A stretch of 64,000 nucleotides of DNA from Rhizoctonia solani (GCF_016906535.1 NC_057382.1:372001-436000); one strand, 5' to 3'. Shown: positions 44,133 through 57,206, numbered from the stretch's first letter. Notes: generated by a model not told the origin, from the letters alone. Program-made: numbers and translations.

Positions 44133-45181
44133 TCACAAAATGTAGTCTCAGAGATTTTATCATCTTGTGATGTTTTATGATGATTTAAGTGGAATTATTG
44201 TACTATATGGTAGCATACATGTGGTACATTCAAATCAATATAGCCTGGTATTATACCGCATATATTCGCAAGTTTTCCGATTTATGCTTCCGCAGGAAAG
44301 GGCTGCTTTCCGAGAGTAGTTTCTGGCTACGGCTAGTATACTCAATCACCGTTGTTGTCTGTGAAATGAATACGTGTTTAAGTAAAATACACCATTACGT
44401 GACAATTCCAAGATAAAGTGCTGGTCGCATTTTGGATCATAGATTCATGGATATTGATACAAATGGATAGAATGCCAATATAAAGCTCAAGGATCGAGAT
44501 GTGCGGGCTTTATGATATGGCCAAATATAGATTGAGCAGGTATACTTCGAAAGCAAGAACCTCGCGTCCGGATCCTTTGGAACAGTCAGGTAAGACTCTG
44601 GAAAGGACACGCACAGAACGTACAAAAAGCTGTGCTAAGAATATCAGTTCTGCCGTAAAATAGGATTCAATATAGAAAAATTCGAGAACGTAAAGCAAGG
44701 TTTGTCGCAAGTTGCCGAATTAACCTCGTTGGGACACGTGGTGGAGTGCAGATGGGTGGAGACTCATATACCCGTTTCGGGGTAGATATGCAGTAACTCT
44801 AGCTTTTTGGCTGGTGTGCAGGACGTGAAGTAAACTTACTCTATAGGCGTGTCCATAGGTTGGAAATGTTCCCCAGCCTCATGTCGTCATTGAAAACAAC
44901 ACAGCGATTGGATGTACGCGTCTCACGTGGGTGGGGAGGATGTTTTTGTTGAAGGGTGTTTGCAGAGAGACTCGTCGACAACAAAGATACGTATATGCTA
45001 CACGCATCAAACGTAAATTGGTCTCGAAAAACAATGATACAAGTCACGACACCGAACAACAATCGAGTAAACCAACGAGCAAAACTGGACACGACCCTGA
45101 AACCCTGAGCCTCATGCCCACCACCTGGCAGTAAATTATAAGAAAAACAATCTTGTTGTTTTATCCGTGCCAACGTCCACA
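44133..45181. other. Intergenic region with the unbroken copy of the duplicated locus
   Basis: Holds 44799-44990, the intact counterpart of 2915-2971 plus 38636-38764, ending about 190 bp before the next start codon. The 5' part (44133-44790) is AT-rich without gene signals. Confidence 0.6.
44799..44990. repeat. Duplicated locus, uninterrupted copy
   Basis: Begins CTAGCTTTTTGGCTGGTGTG and ends ACAAAGATAC. It contains 12-13 bp (near 44842-44855) absent from the other copy. It proves the empty-site sequence of the 35.7-kb insertion. Confidence 0.85.
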
Positions 45182-48100
45182 ATGGCGACCGTGCTCTGTC
45201 CGTCGCTGGTTGCACTCGATCCTGTACCTTGTAACGACCCATCATGCAGCGCATCGCACACACACACCCCAGCCTTTTGCGACCCATGTAAAGCGGTACA
45301 CGCCCAAGTCCACTCGTCGATCCATCTGGCCAGCGTCGGCCACAGACTACGCGTCGAGGGCCCCGTAGCGCCTGTCCGGTGCATAGTATGCTGTCCACTC
45401 GGCCAAGAGCCCACTGCGCAGTTTTTGTTCGTCGGTCCCGAGCATTATGCGGTCCATGCACGCACCTCTGCCCACCGAGCACGTCTAAGCAAGCTCAAGC
45501 CTGAGCCGAGCGTTGGCATGGGACGACCCAGCTTTGACCGACCGTATGCGTCTCGGGCCTCTACGTCCATGGTTCCCCCACGGAGCATGACGTCCCCTGG
45601 TCCCGGCTCGCGTCCCTCGAGTAGCATGTCCTTTGACGGCGGCGCAGCGAATGCTCCCCCAGGTCCCTCTCCCCACCGTTTGGCAGATACCGAATACGTT
45701 CTATGCGCGTTATGTCATACTGTCTTGCCCGTTCCTCCGGTGGATTTAGCCTTCCTGCGCGAGCATGGGAAACCTACGAACCGAGTCGTCAGCCATAGCT
45801 CAGATGCCACCGTCAAGGATAGCAGACCTCGACGACGAATCAAAGATGATGAAGATGAGACGAGCACAGTTCTGACCACGACTGATCCCCAGGCCGAGAT
45901 TGAGACCCGCAAATCCCTCGTCCTCGCGCATCACAACGCCCACGATACCGAACATGCTCGGCGCTTACGATTCCCTAGGTTCAAAGAGGCATGGGAGAGG
46001 AGAATGAAGAAGCAGGGCACTCTTGACGGTACTCCAGATCCCGAGCCCGAAGACGAGGAAGAACAGGTCGAGCCCGAACAGCCTCCCTCTCGTGCCATTT
46101 TATCGCCTGGTCAGATCGCTGCCTCGCCTTCGCAGCTCAGCCTCAGCTCCCTTAGCGCGTCACCCAGTGTGGCGGTCATGGGCCTGGATGGAGAAGACGT
46201 CTATGCGACATACGGTCGGGCCCTCAAGGCTTTCGAGGCGCGTTCGGCTGTGGGTATCACGGCTCCCCCTCCCCCTCCTCCCCCGCCCAAAAAACGCGAC
46301 GACGACGACGAGTCTATTGTCGATTGGGAGTCCCGCCTCAGATCTTCCGAGTCTCCGCCCCAGGCCTCTTTCCAGCTTCCTCCACGCGCTCCATCCTCCC
46401 AGGCCCATAGTGTTTCGTCCGCCTCGACAACGTTTTCCTATGACTCTATGGGCCGCCGGTACGTGAGAGGTGAAAACGGACGAGCTTATCGCGTAGATGC
46501 CGATGGCCGAATGATCATGAACGGTGCGTCGGTGCCCGTCCAGATCCCCTCGAACCTTTTGCCTAGTCTGAGCCCCATGACCCATTCCACAGATTTAGAT
46601 TCTGAACCTGACAAGCTCAGTCTGGACGAGAGAGGCTTTAGGGAACCTGGTCCCCCACCTGCATTGCCCGGAAAGACGACCTCGAGGTTTTCAGAGCCCG
46701 GTCCCCCACCGCCTCTACCCAGAGCTGGGTCTCGTACTTCTTCTCCTGCGCCCGGAGTCGTCAAGCCTCGAACGTCTTCGCCTCTTCCCCCATCAGCTCC
46801 TGCCGCCAAGTTCTCGCCCGCGGCTAAACCCATGCCATTCAACCACCCACCACCACCTCGCCCTCCCTCTGCACCCATCCCACGCCGGTCGGTCTCGGTT
46901 TCGTCAACCGGGCAGTCTCAGCCATATATGCCTTCTCCCTCTCCTCCCCCGAGACTCGCATTCGACACGTACGGGAGAGTGCTCAAGCTGGGCATGCTCG
47001 GCTGGGAGAGGGATTCGAGCGGAGTGTTACAATTGGGTCCGCAATCGAATGAGGGTAGTGCGCTCACTTCGTCTGCCCCGCCTTCGACTTCGTCTGTCGT
47101 GGCTCCCTCTGCGCCTGCCTCCGAGACGAGCTCTCAGCCTTCCGTTCAAGAGGAAGAGGAAGAGGAACAACCGCCTTCACCTCCCCGCTCGCCCACCCCT
47201 GAACCAGAGCCAGAACGTTCTCGCGCGCCATCGCCTATTGGTACAGAGGTTGGCGTCCCGAGGGGTGTAGCGACCGTCTTGGCCCCTCAGAGGTACACAC
47301 TTATTCCGGGCCGGAGTGAAACGAGTTCAACGCCTGCTACGAGCCCACCCCCCTCTGTCGGCTCACACACTCGATCTTCCTCGTCAATGAGCATGCGCTC
47401 ATCTTCTCAGATGGGCTTTACCGGGGCGGGCAGCAGCTTTGGCGCAGCAGCAAGCTCCCAACTCGGGTTTTCGGGCAGCGCAAATTCTCAGCTCGGCTTT
47501 GGCGGCGCCACACTCAACTTTGGAACCGGACTCGAAAAGGGGCTCGTCAGCGGCCTGGGGCTCGAGACCGTCCCGTCCCACCTGGCGAGCACACTCGGAG
47601 GATCCATTTCCCGGCCGGCACACGGGCGAAGCGCGTCCGCGTCGGTGAGAAGCTCGAGCGCCCAGCCGTCGTTCCGGACTCCCGAGCCCCCCGTCCGGAG
47701 CTTTTCGGTCTCGCAGCCGGTCCGGACGACGATTCTCCCTGCGCGGGTCGAGCGCGAGGTACCCTCGAGCACTGCGGCTACTGGAAACGGGCAAGCCCAG
47801 TCGAGTGGGGCTGTTACGGCGGGGTATACGCCACCGTCGTTGTATCAGTCTACGGGACCGACGACGCGCTCGATTCGTCCGGTCGTTGCTCGCAAGTCGA
47901 CGGGCGAGTGGGCGCGGTTGGAGGGCAAGGAGGGTGAAGGAGTCGCGGTCGGGGCTGGTGTTTCTGGTCCTGCTGCTGGAGGATGGAAGAACCGAGTGAG
48001 TCTTCTGTTTTTCGTCATAGTTAAGGGGGATGGGAGCTGATAAGCTTGGGGGGACTCTAGACGCAGACGCCCGAGGTTCTTCCTGAAGAAGACTCAGAGA

Positions 48101-51100
48101 GCGGCAGCGAGAGCGAGGGCGGAGACAAGAGTCATAGCGAGGCCAGCCAGTTGATTCGAGAGTTTAGCGGCAAGGCTCCCAAGCCGGCGGAGGCTCCGAA
48201 AGTAGTCGAGGTTCCCAAGGCGGTTGCCGAAGCTCCCAAGCCAGCTGTCGACGCGCCCAAGCCTACAGTCGGAGCACACAAAGTGACGGTCGGAGCGTCC
48301 AGAGCACCAGTCGGAAACAGTAATGGCAATGGCAACGGCCACGCACGAGTCATCTCACGCACGAGCACCCTGCCCTCACGAACGACCGCCCGAGCCATTT
48401 CGTCCAGCCCGACCCCCATGCCCGCTCCAGCGCGGAACCCGTCCAGCTCGTCCATCCTCGGCAACGAGTCGATCTACGCCACGACCAGCCGCCGGACGTT
48501 TGGCCCATCCGGCGCGGAACCCACGCGCGCATTTAGCCCCTCGGCGGCCTGGAGCTCGCTCGCGCCCGCGAGTCCGCGTTCGCAGAGCACACAATCTGAA
48601 GTAGATGAGTTTGGGAGTTTTGGTACGTTGCGTTATTAGATGTCATGTAATAGTGTTGGTTGAATGGATTTTTTTTGTTGTTTGTTTGTTGTCATTTTTT
48701 TGTCTACCTATTTATATTTCTCTTTTGGCGCGCGATTGCGGCGTTGCTTCGTCCTCGTGCGATTCCGATTTCGATGTCGATTCCGATCGTGGGGTTGGGT
48801 TGAATTTACTTGATATGGTATCGATGTGGCGATCGCGTGGCGAATGTGGCGGACGAACGAACGAATCGGCAACTGCGTGTGACGCACGATACGATAGACG
48901 GGCCCGGATTAGATCAAAACGTTGAAGTTCAGCCATTTGACGAGAAACAATTCTTGGCGGATTTGGGGTTCGGGATTACCATTCCTCCTCCCAAGGTTAG
49001 GGGCCCTCCCTCCCCCAGCGAAGAGGGGTCGCCTGTATATGAGAGAGGCGGTTCTCAAGGCAAGGGAAAAAGCCCAGCTTCGGCCAAAACTTGGAGTCCG
49101 GCGTCAGCAAAGGGCAAGAGCCCCGGGCGTGTCCAAGATGTCAAAGGCAAAGGACGAGCCGTAGTGCCCTCGGACGACGAAGAAGAGGGCGACGAAACGC
49201 AAGGAGAAGAATCGTTGCCTCCTTCGCCTGTTAAGAGAAGAGCTTCGGCTCCTTTTGTTGGGACCACCACGACTAGACGTCAGATTTCGCTTGGTCCTCG
49301 TCAGAGTCTTCCTACTTCCATTCCCGCTCCTGTTTCTGCTCCTGCGCCTGCTCGCGCGGAGACCCCACCCCCAGTCACTCCTGTTCGTGCTATTCCTCAA
49401 AGTTCGCCCCCAGAACAACCCACTCGACGCGTTACGATCCGAGCTCCCGAGCCGGTTCTCAAGTCGACTGGCCCTATTGCTCAGCCTCTCCCTGCCCCGT
49501 CGAATCCCTCTACACCTGCTCCAAAGCCATCCACTCCTGTCGACAAGCCATCCACTCCTGTCGACAAGCCATCTAAATTCGGGTTCAACTCTTCGACTCC
49601 CATCTCACGACCTTCCCCTCTCACACGAGGCTCAACCATCCGAGCGCGCGCCCCCTCTCCTCTCCAGCGTGAAGTTCAAACCGCACCTCCTCCCCCACCT
49701 CCACCCGCTATGACCCCAGTCCCCGCGCATATAGCCTCGAATCTCAGGTATCCCATCCCACAGACCCCAGAGTCGCCTGCTCAACCCCAAGCGAGCGCTT
49801 CTTCCAAACCGGTCCTCAAGACCCGCCGACGCGCTCGTCCGATGGGATCGTCCGTCGCTGGATCGGTTGTCTCTGGCTACGGGCGCTACGCTGGATCGGT
49901 CGTGTCTGGATACGAACGCGAGGGGTCGGTTATTTCTGGATACGATGGTGGATCGGTCGTTTCTGGGTACGATGATGATAGGTCTGTAGTTTCGGAGCGG
50001 GTGGACGACAGGTCAGTTGTTTCCGAGCGGATGGATGACAAGTCTGTCGTGTCCGAGAGGGAAGATGCCGAATCTGAAGTTGGTGAGTTGGGGGTTGTTC
50101 GTACTTTAGTATTGAGCGGGGTCTGACTTGTATTCTAGGTGCGCCTCATCCACTTGTGACTCTTCCTCCATCTCTGCAATTGCGGGCATTGGAATTGATG
50201 AGTCCTTCGAGCGATGCTCCCTCCTCGATCGTTACGCCGCTCTCTCCTCATATGATTCAAGTCCTCCAATCCCAGGGAATCAACGTCGACGAGCCCATCT
50301 CCGAGGAGTCTGACAGAAGCATGGAGGCAATCGCCCAACACATCGTTGGCATGAACCTCCACGAGACGCTTGGGTCCCCCGAACCTATTGGGATTGAAAT
50401 CTTTGGACGTGTCGACTCTGGCTCCGAGCTTACATCCCCAGTTGCTCCTCCTGGTGCCCCCTCGGATGCAGGATCGTTGTTCTCCCGTGTCGCGTCGCCC
50501 AAACCGGTCCCCGCTGTTGCGCGTTTGACTTTGGCTCCACGTTTGAGTATGATTCGTTCGGAGACCCCTGGATCTACACGTACCAAGACACCGCCTGTTA
50601 CTCCTCCCAAAGCAACTCACGTTTCTCCCCCTAAAGCGAGCGATATTACTCCCCCCAAGAACAGCCACATCGTTACTCCTCCCAAAGGGCCCCTATTCGC
50701 TCGAGGACTCGACAGCACTCCCAAGTCTCAGCGATCCGCTCGTCCAGAATCGTTCGCCGCCCCTGCTCATCCCGAGTCGCCGCCAGATGATACGTCCAGG
50801 GACAAGCCGCGCGGACCGAGCAGCATCTTTTCCCGCGGACCAGAGTCGAGCTATTCGTCCCACGAAGAGAAACCCAAGGTCGAGTGGAAGTTGGAACTCC
50901 CGCAATCCTCTGATCCGTTCACTTTTCAGAGTTTCTTGGTAAAGTCTATGGTTTTGATCTTTGTAGGTACTGTGATTGACGATTGTTGCAGGGCGGAATG
51001 GAATCTCAAGGACACAGTCATTTCGGACTTGACTCTGCCGCCATGCGTGTAGCCGAGAATCCGAACGTAGAGCCGGATAGTGAACCACCCACACCAACAT

Positions 51101-52095
51101 CGAGCGCGCCTCGGGTTAGTGAAAGGCCTTTGAGGGGACCACTTCCTCAACAACAACAAGACGCTAATGAGGAAGAGGAATATGATGAGGTAGATCCAGA
51201 AGAGGCCGAGGGAGAGGAAGATGACGGTGTTGAGGAAGATGCTGATGAAGATGGACGTTTGACGTCTTCGGACGAGGGTGCGAGGACTGAAACTGCTGAC
51301 GATGATGGGCTCGATCACCTGACCGAGAGCATTGGCGAGCCGTTTGGGCTCCAAGCTCAAGCTGATACTCCACCAAACATGGAACAATCTTTCGAGTCTA
51401 ATCGTGCGCAAAACGGAGGCATGCTCGGCTCTGGTCCGTTGTATAGTTCCCCACGAGTAGTTTCGCCACCCCCGCTTCCAGAAGGCTTCGACACCCAATT
51501 TATCGATCATCGTACCCCAGAGGCCCAAGCCCCCATGACACCAAACGAAATGGAAGTGTTCCAGACTTATGGAGGAGAAATGGCGATGCCTGAAGAGGTA
51601 CTTGCCCTCCAGCCCATCATGTGTGATGCATGCCGCGCACCCATGGCTGCCTCCAAGTGGTACGAGCATATCTCCAGATCTGCGCACCGACGCAATGCCG
51701 CGCACTATGCTCAGTGGAAATTCGATCACCTTACTGCCCGCTATCCCGATGTCGACTCACGTGAACTCTGGGCGCAAGCCACCCGACTCGACCCCCGTGG
51801 GGCTCTCCCTACCGAGTACGCCTTTTGCGAGGTCTGCCAAGTCTTCCTTATTCGTGGTGATACAGACCATTTCGATGGGAAGAAACATTTGAAGTGCTTA
51901 AAGGCGATTGCGTTGCGCGATGCGGATGAGTTGGAGAGTGTGCGTGGCAGTGTTAGTGAGGAAGAGGATGCGCCGCCGCACCGGCCTCCGATGCTCGCGT
52001 CGCAAAGGGGTGTTGACTGGACTCAACCTCGCGCGCGGTCAACAGTGGGTGCGCGGAGCGCGCTTGGGCATCGAGCATTCCCGTCGGGGCGATGA
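45182..52095 (+). CDS. Large disordered protein with two C-terminal C2H2-like zinc fingers, about 2154 aa
   Basis: Not recognised as a known family. Exons: 45182-47995, 48061-48622, 48898-50082 (or from 48913), 50139-50938, 50992-52095; every junction keeps phase. The N-terminus is Cys/His-rich (CNDPSC ... CDPCKAVH ... CIVCC). The centre is Pro/Ser-rich and low complexity, with SVVSGY/SVVSER repeats, then an acidic block (EEEEYDEVDPEEAEGEEDD). The C-terminus has two fingers, CDAC-x11-H-x5-H and CEVC-x10-H-x5-H, of the U1/matrin spacing that often binds RNA or DNA. Intron 3 is 275-290 nt, far longer than its neighbours, and its sequence resembles an intergenic stretch, so two separate genes remain possible. 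The ATG at 45182 was chosen because upstream frame codons lack ATG. Confidence 0.7.
48623..48897 (+). other. Unusually long intron or gene boundary
   Basis: GTACGT donor; phase-compatible acceptors at 48897 and 48912. T-rich and not coding-like at 48640-48730. Splicing gives GSF-D in frame; the alternative is termination of one gene at 48639 and start of another. Confidence 0.5.
49527..49568 (+). repeat. 21-bp tandem duplication
   Basis: Two perfect copies of a 21-bp unit starting CCATCCACTCC, encoding PSTPVDK twice in the disordered part of the zinc-finger protein. Confidence 0.9.
49843..50070 (+). repeat. Coding tandem repeats SVVSGY / SVVSER
   Basis: Degenerate 24-33 bp units around GGATCGGTYGT, giving four SVxSGY and three SVVSER copies. 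These are probably flexible, phosphorylatable segments. Confidence 0.85.
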
Positions 52096-52435
52096 ACGGC
52101 ACGAGACGATTTGATTAGATTTATGGATTACGACTTTCGTTACACATAGCATATATTAATATTCATTGCATTAGACTCTAGCATGCTTCTGTATCCCCAC
52201 AACTATAATGGATAATATTCGAATATTTTAACTTAATAGTGAGGATATATGCATTTCCTCATGGAGGCATAATAAAATTTCCTTATGTGGTAATACCCAC
52301 GTGCTTAGGCTTTGTCTCCATCAATTTGGCATGATACGGCAAAGATCCTCTGGTTAACCTCCATCTCACTGCACATCACCGCTTTTGTGTTTATTTTATT
52401 ACTGCCAATAGTGCTGAAAAGACGCAAACAGAGGC
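52096..52435. other. Intergenic region
   Basis: AT-rich spacer between the zinc-finger gene stop and the next start; no element seen. Confidence 0.6.
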
Positions 52436-53669
52436 ATGTGGCACGGCATGTCCTCCGGTGACTCCGAGAGCTATGTAGCCTCCGAAACAGGCAGGTCGTC
52501 GGCCATTCTTAATACTCCACCTCAAACGCCACACAAAACGCGAAAAATGGTGATGGAGGTTGTAATACCTATTCCAAAACGGGCCAGAGAGCGCTCCCCA
52601 TCAGGTAAACGTTGTCTAATATCGGCTTTGTTGAAGCGGCCTCAATTTGCTTCTAGTCGGCGAAGGACAGGCTACAACGGCCAGGCGAGTACGTGCTTGT
52701 CCGAGAGGCTCCAGCCCTGCCCGCTCAGACTCCTCGGTCTCTCTTGGGACGTATTGGCATGTAACTCCGGTAAAGAAGCGACCTCGAAACCCCGGAAAGC
52801 CACGAACAAAACCAAAGCGGGAACAAACTAAATCTGGAAAACGACGTATTCAAGTGCGTGGACCGCGAGGTGCTACAATTGAATCCACTCTGGACAGACC
52901 TGTGACTGCTACTCGACCTCGTCCTGCATTATCAACACTACCACCGTTACCACCATCAGCACCGACCGAATTCGCTACTGCCGACTCGGACTCGCATCCT
53001 AGAATCCCTTCAGCATCCCCTTTCAAGTCTCGATCTCAATTGACTCCAAAGGCTTCTGGCATACGGATAAATCTTGAAAGTGCGCGCCTTGAGACTATTC
53101 AAGCTCAAGAGAGTGCACGGGGATGCGACACATATGAGCATACCTATTGGTCCACTCCAGCTTCTGGCACTGCTAGAACTCGGTTGACTCATGCGTTGAA
53201 TACCCCCGCTATGTCCACTTATTCCGAGTCAAGCACACCACTGTATGCGTTCAGTACTGCAGGCTCGTCTACGGGACCAGGAACTCGAGAACGTGATATA
53301 GTGCTAGAAAGACATAATTGGACACCGCCGCCCCCCGTATCCGCCCCTCAAAGGGTACCTACGGCAATCAATATTCCCACCCCGGTAACGGAAGATCGAC
53401 CCCGCCTTTCTTTTAATGAGGTAGTGGAAACAGAGTTTGATACTGTCAGTCCTGGTGAAGCAAACAAACTCTTCCGCTTGGGTCTCCAAACGGCTCTCGG
53501 GAAATTCGTAGAGCAATATGGGTTCCCGATGGACAAGGTTTCCAAGTTGTATCGCTCAAAGGGATGTTTGGAAGAAACTGAAAGAGTGTTGAAGAAGTTG
53601 AGAGCCACGGAAGATGAATTGAGAGAAATGGAAACTGCAGCGTTTGGAAACCACTGGTATTTAGATTGA
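52436..53669 (+). CDS. Protein with C-terminal Rap1-like helical domain, 393 aa
   Basis: Exons 52436-52604 and 52657-53669, intron of 52 nt (GTAAAC ... TTCTAG, phase 1). The N-terminus is basic and disordered (KRARERSPS, then KPRTKPKREQTKSGKRR). The last 70 residues are helical: GLQTALGKFVEQYGF, MDKVSKLYRSKGCLEE and TERVLKKLRATEDEL. This pattern (helix, YGF-x3-V-x3-Y, G-x-L-x2-TE-x2-L) resembles the Rap1 C-terminal (RCT) fold of telomere proteins, and the next gene ends with the same pattern. The family assignment is inference; a UBA-like three-helix bundle is the main alternative. Confidence 0.75.
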
Positions 53670-53950
53670 TATTCAATTTTGTTTATTGTAAGGAACTTAT
53701 TAGTGGATATAAACTACGCAATTAGGTTCGATATGGTTGGCTTAGAACGGAAATTATAGCTACTCAGATTCGAGCTTGCCTGACGCTATATTAGATCTGT
53801 GACCATTTTTCAGGAGTAGCCTTCACATGCAAGGTTGTTTTTGTTCTAAATTGCATCAACGATCGACGGGCGAAGCCCCAACGGTGGAGATGAGGTTGTC
53901 ACGTGAACAACATACGCGCTGTTTACTACTTCAATCTTTTTGGGTATAAT

Positions 53951-56900
53951 ATGGCGTCTGGGCCCATGCCGACACACAGTGGCTTCACAAGGCGTGGTCC
54001 TCGGTATGTGCTCTTGTGCAATGTTTTGTTTGCCTAGACTAACATCGAGAGTTTCTAGACTCTCTGCCGATCCACAACACATTGCTAAACGAAAGAGGCT
54101 CATTGCAGAGGAATTTGCTCGAGATGGTAAACATGCTGCCATCAGAAAGACAATCTCGTGGGGAGACATCAGGAAACATGACACAGATTCACCTAATAAA
54201 CGATCTCGTACATCCCTTTCCCAATCTATCACACCTGGACTATCCGACATGTCCACGCCCACACCGATGAATCGGCCCCGTTCTTCTTTAAAGTCCTCAC
54301 TCAGTCAGAGAACTCCTCAGCATCAATCCAACACTTCAACAAAGAGGGAGTCCGCCGGAAAACCTTCGCCCATTTTGAAACAACCTCCGCCTCAAATTAC
54401 GCTTCGTACGTATATCAACATGCCAACATGCCAGTTAAGTGTTCCCAAGTCAACTAATTTGTGGTTGCATAGAATCTGCCAGTCGTGGAACTAGCCCTCA
54501 AAGGTCCCAAGCCCAACCAGAGATAATTAACCTCGTCAGCGACGAAACATCCCAGAGCAACGAGCGCTCCCAGTCTCATAGCAACGAGGCTCGAGTGGAA
54601 CAAGCTTCGGATCTCCCCTCGAGTGTCGAGCAAACTACCAAGTTAGGAAAAAGTGTTGGCTCGCTAGCACCTACGCCGCCAATATCGGAAGCCGGTGTTC
54701 AATATCAAGAACAAGATGTTCTCGAGCACAATAGGTCTTTGTCACCGAGATATATACATTCGCATGCTAGCCCAAGGGCGAACGTAACTCCAAATCTTTC
54801 TGCTAGTCAACCCATCCCACAGGCAACTAGCAATCACTTGCCCGCACACCTGGATTCTCAGCTTCGACGAAAGCGCAAAACGTCCAATATGGGGATTCAG
54901 ACTATTCCAGACAAAGATGTTGATTGGCTTGGAGACATTAATGCGGACAACTCGATTTCAGCAGTCGAAATTTCCAGAATCTGGGCGGAGCAACGATCAG
55001 GTCCAAAGGCTTCAGAGGAATCTAATCGGTTCCGAGAACCTACATCCGAGCCTGATGAGCCCCTTACCGGAAACTTCTTGGACGAAGTCGAGGGCCAATT
55101 AGCTGACGAGGATGAGGCAGCTGGAGACTTGAGCTATGCTAAACCTTCTAAGGCTATTGAGGACCCCAACGAATTAAATAGACAAGACCCGGCTCAGGCG
55201 CTTAACCAGGACATTCCAAACCGTATGCCCACTTCCCGGTCGCCATCTCCTATCGGTTCGTTGTCATCTGGACAGTTGATCAGGCCATCGGATGTCACTC
55301 CTGAATCATCACTACACCATCCCTCCCTGTCTCCAGCCTGTGAGACTATTGGCAGTCATCCTCAATCCTTTACTCGACCGTATCCGTTTGATCTCAAGGG
55401 GCGCAAGTTGGCCGGTGCTACCGATCGGACCGACGCTCCTCAAGTGGACTCTCAACCTCGTCCTGTTTCATTGTCACAGCCGAATCCATTTGTCTCTGAA
55501 ACTCGCGCCCGGTCCAGGCTTTATACCCCTCAACCTGCGCCACCCTCAAGGCAAAAAGATTTGAGTGAACTACGGGCCGCTCCAACTCTGGGGAGGAGTA
55601 TGTTGGAAGCAACCAAACCACTGTCCGTTTCTACCAATAATGGGACTTACAAAACCGCTTTCAAAGACTCCGATTTCAAGGCAAATACATTGAAGGCTGC
55701 GCCTACTCTTGGGAGATCGACAGATTGGGGTCATGCTAGTCCTTCTCGGCGAGTTGCATCCCGTTCGAACGAAAAAGATGGTGCAAGTGGGGGTCAGCAA
55801 CCTACGGATTACGACGTGGAGTATAGCTCCATTCCCGAGGCACCCTCCAGCTTCCCTTTAGGACCTCCTTCCTCCCCCTCGAACGGCTGGGAGGCGGAGT
55901 CAATAATGCGAGTACTCCTCATCGGCTTGTTACTCAGATGTCAACCATGGCACAAAGCCTCATCCCAGAAAATGTATCGGTCAAGGGGGCTTCCTTGTCA
56001 GATGAATTCCCGCCCATTACACTTGCCGACCTTGAAAGACGGCGTCGATCCTCCATCGCCTCCTTGGCTGAATCCAAGAAGATACGGCGCGAATACGACA
56101 CTATCGAGTCCAACGCAGTTCCTCAGCTTCGGGCACATAGAGATACATACGATGAATCTGGTCGACGGACATGGGTGCCAAAGAGGCCAGGTATGAGGCG
56201 TGCATTGGATGTCCCACCGTCAAGTACGAAGAAGCCCATCAGGACCAAGTATCAGCCCCCGGTCGAAGAGTCGGAAGAAGCCGAGGAAAGGCTCAGTTAC
56301 GACCCTCCTGAATCCGCGCGGGAGTCTCGCACAGAAACATTCGACCCTGTTCCTTATGGTGAAACAATGCAAGAGCACCAAGTGGAAACGGGAGGGCTAC
56401 CAGGGAAGACGTACTTTCACGAAACTAAGAATAGGGATCCTCGCCCGCCGACTGAGATCTCGGAAACTCCACAAAGCACTCGTGTTCGTGATCCGTACGA
56501 CCTCGCTACTTCAGAGCTCCAAGAATTCCAGTCACAGAGGTTCGAAAGCGAACAGCCTCGTATGAAGCCTATCGACTTTGCCTACATTCTACCACACGAT
56601 CGATCGGCCTTGAGTACTGGACGGAAAGACCATTCAGCCCATGCTACACGAAATCAACTTGTCCCATCGCCCGAGGTTGGGCGTGGATCTCAGCCCGTGT
56701 CCCCACAGCGCATCAAACTTGACGGGGGCTCAACGAGGAAGGCATCCTCGAGGCGAAAGCGTCCGAGCTCAGGGCTCCAGATAGCTCCCGCTCCTGAGCC
56801 TATTTGGAGCCCTCCTCGTACGAGATTATCCATGGGAGGTCGATCTGGGATCTCAGTTATTGAAGTGAGCAAAAGCGACCAAGAGATCCTTGTTCAGGCT

Positions 56901-57206
56901 GGCCTTCGACCGATCCTTAAGCGCCTAAGTCAAGCCCATGGGTTCACAGTTGAAGTCGTCGCGGAAGTTTATCAAGAGGCTGGATCGCTCAAAGATACCG
57001 AAGATACGCTTGAAAGGATGAAACATTCTGCAGATAAGACAAGGTTAAACATTTCTCGACGTAGGTCAACGATAGGGATCCCGAGCGGAGAACAGCGGGA
57101 GATAGTGGAGCTGGATAGCTCAGAGTTATCTGCAACTAATAATGATTATCTGAATTGGGACACGAGCCGGATGAGTAGTCGGATTTTATTTGGGGAGGGA
57201 CTTTGA
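53951..57206 (+). CDS. Long disordered protein with C-terminal Rap1-like helical domain, about 1032 aa
   Basis: Exons 53951-54003, 54059-54405 and 54473 onward (introns of 55 and 67 nt). The start MASGPMPTHSGFTRR leads to RLSADPQHIAKRKRLIAEEF, a helical basic segment. The middle is Ser/Pro-rich. Near residue 1000 the helical domain reads QAGLRPILKRLSQAHGF, VEVVAEVYQEAGSL and KDTEDTLERM, matching the neighbour upstream. Between 55815 and 55930 the coding frame changes; a 35-nt GT-AG segment (55816-55850) would restore it in phase 0, otherwise there is an indel. Possibly a tandem relative of the preceding gene. Function unknown. Confidence 0.7.

Noticed and set aside
44841..45482. 213-codon antisense frame upstream of the zinc-finger gene
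   Set aside because: It overlaps the well-supported N-terminus of the plus-strand gene and the duplicated segment, and has low-complexity shadow composition.
45485..45676. Arg-rich antisense frames within the zinc-finger gene
   Set aside because: Complement of a GC-rich, Ser/Pro-rich coding exon.
49843..50070. Repeat array as CRISPR or satellite
   Set aside because: Repeats are in frame within an exon and encode SVVSGY/SVVSER; unit length varies and there are no spacers.
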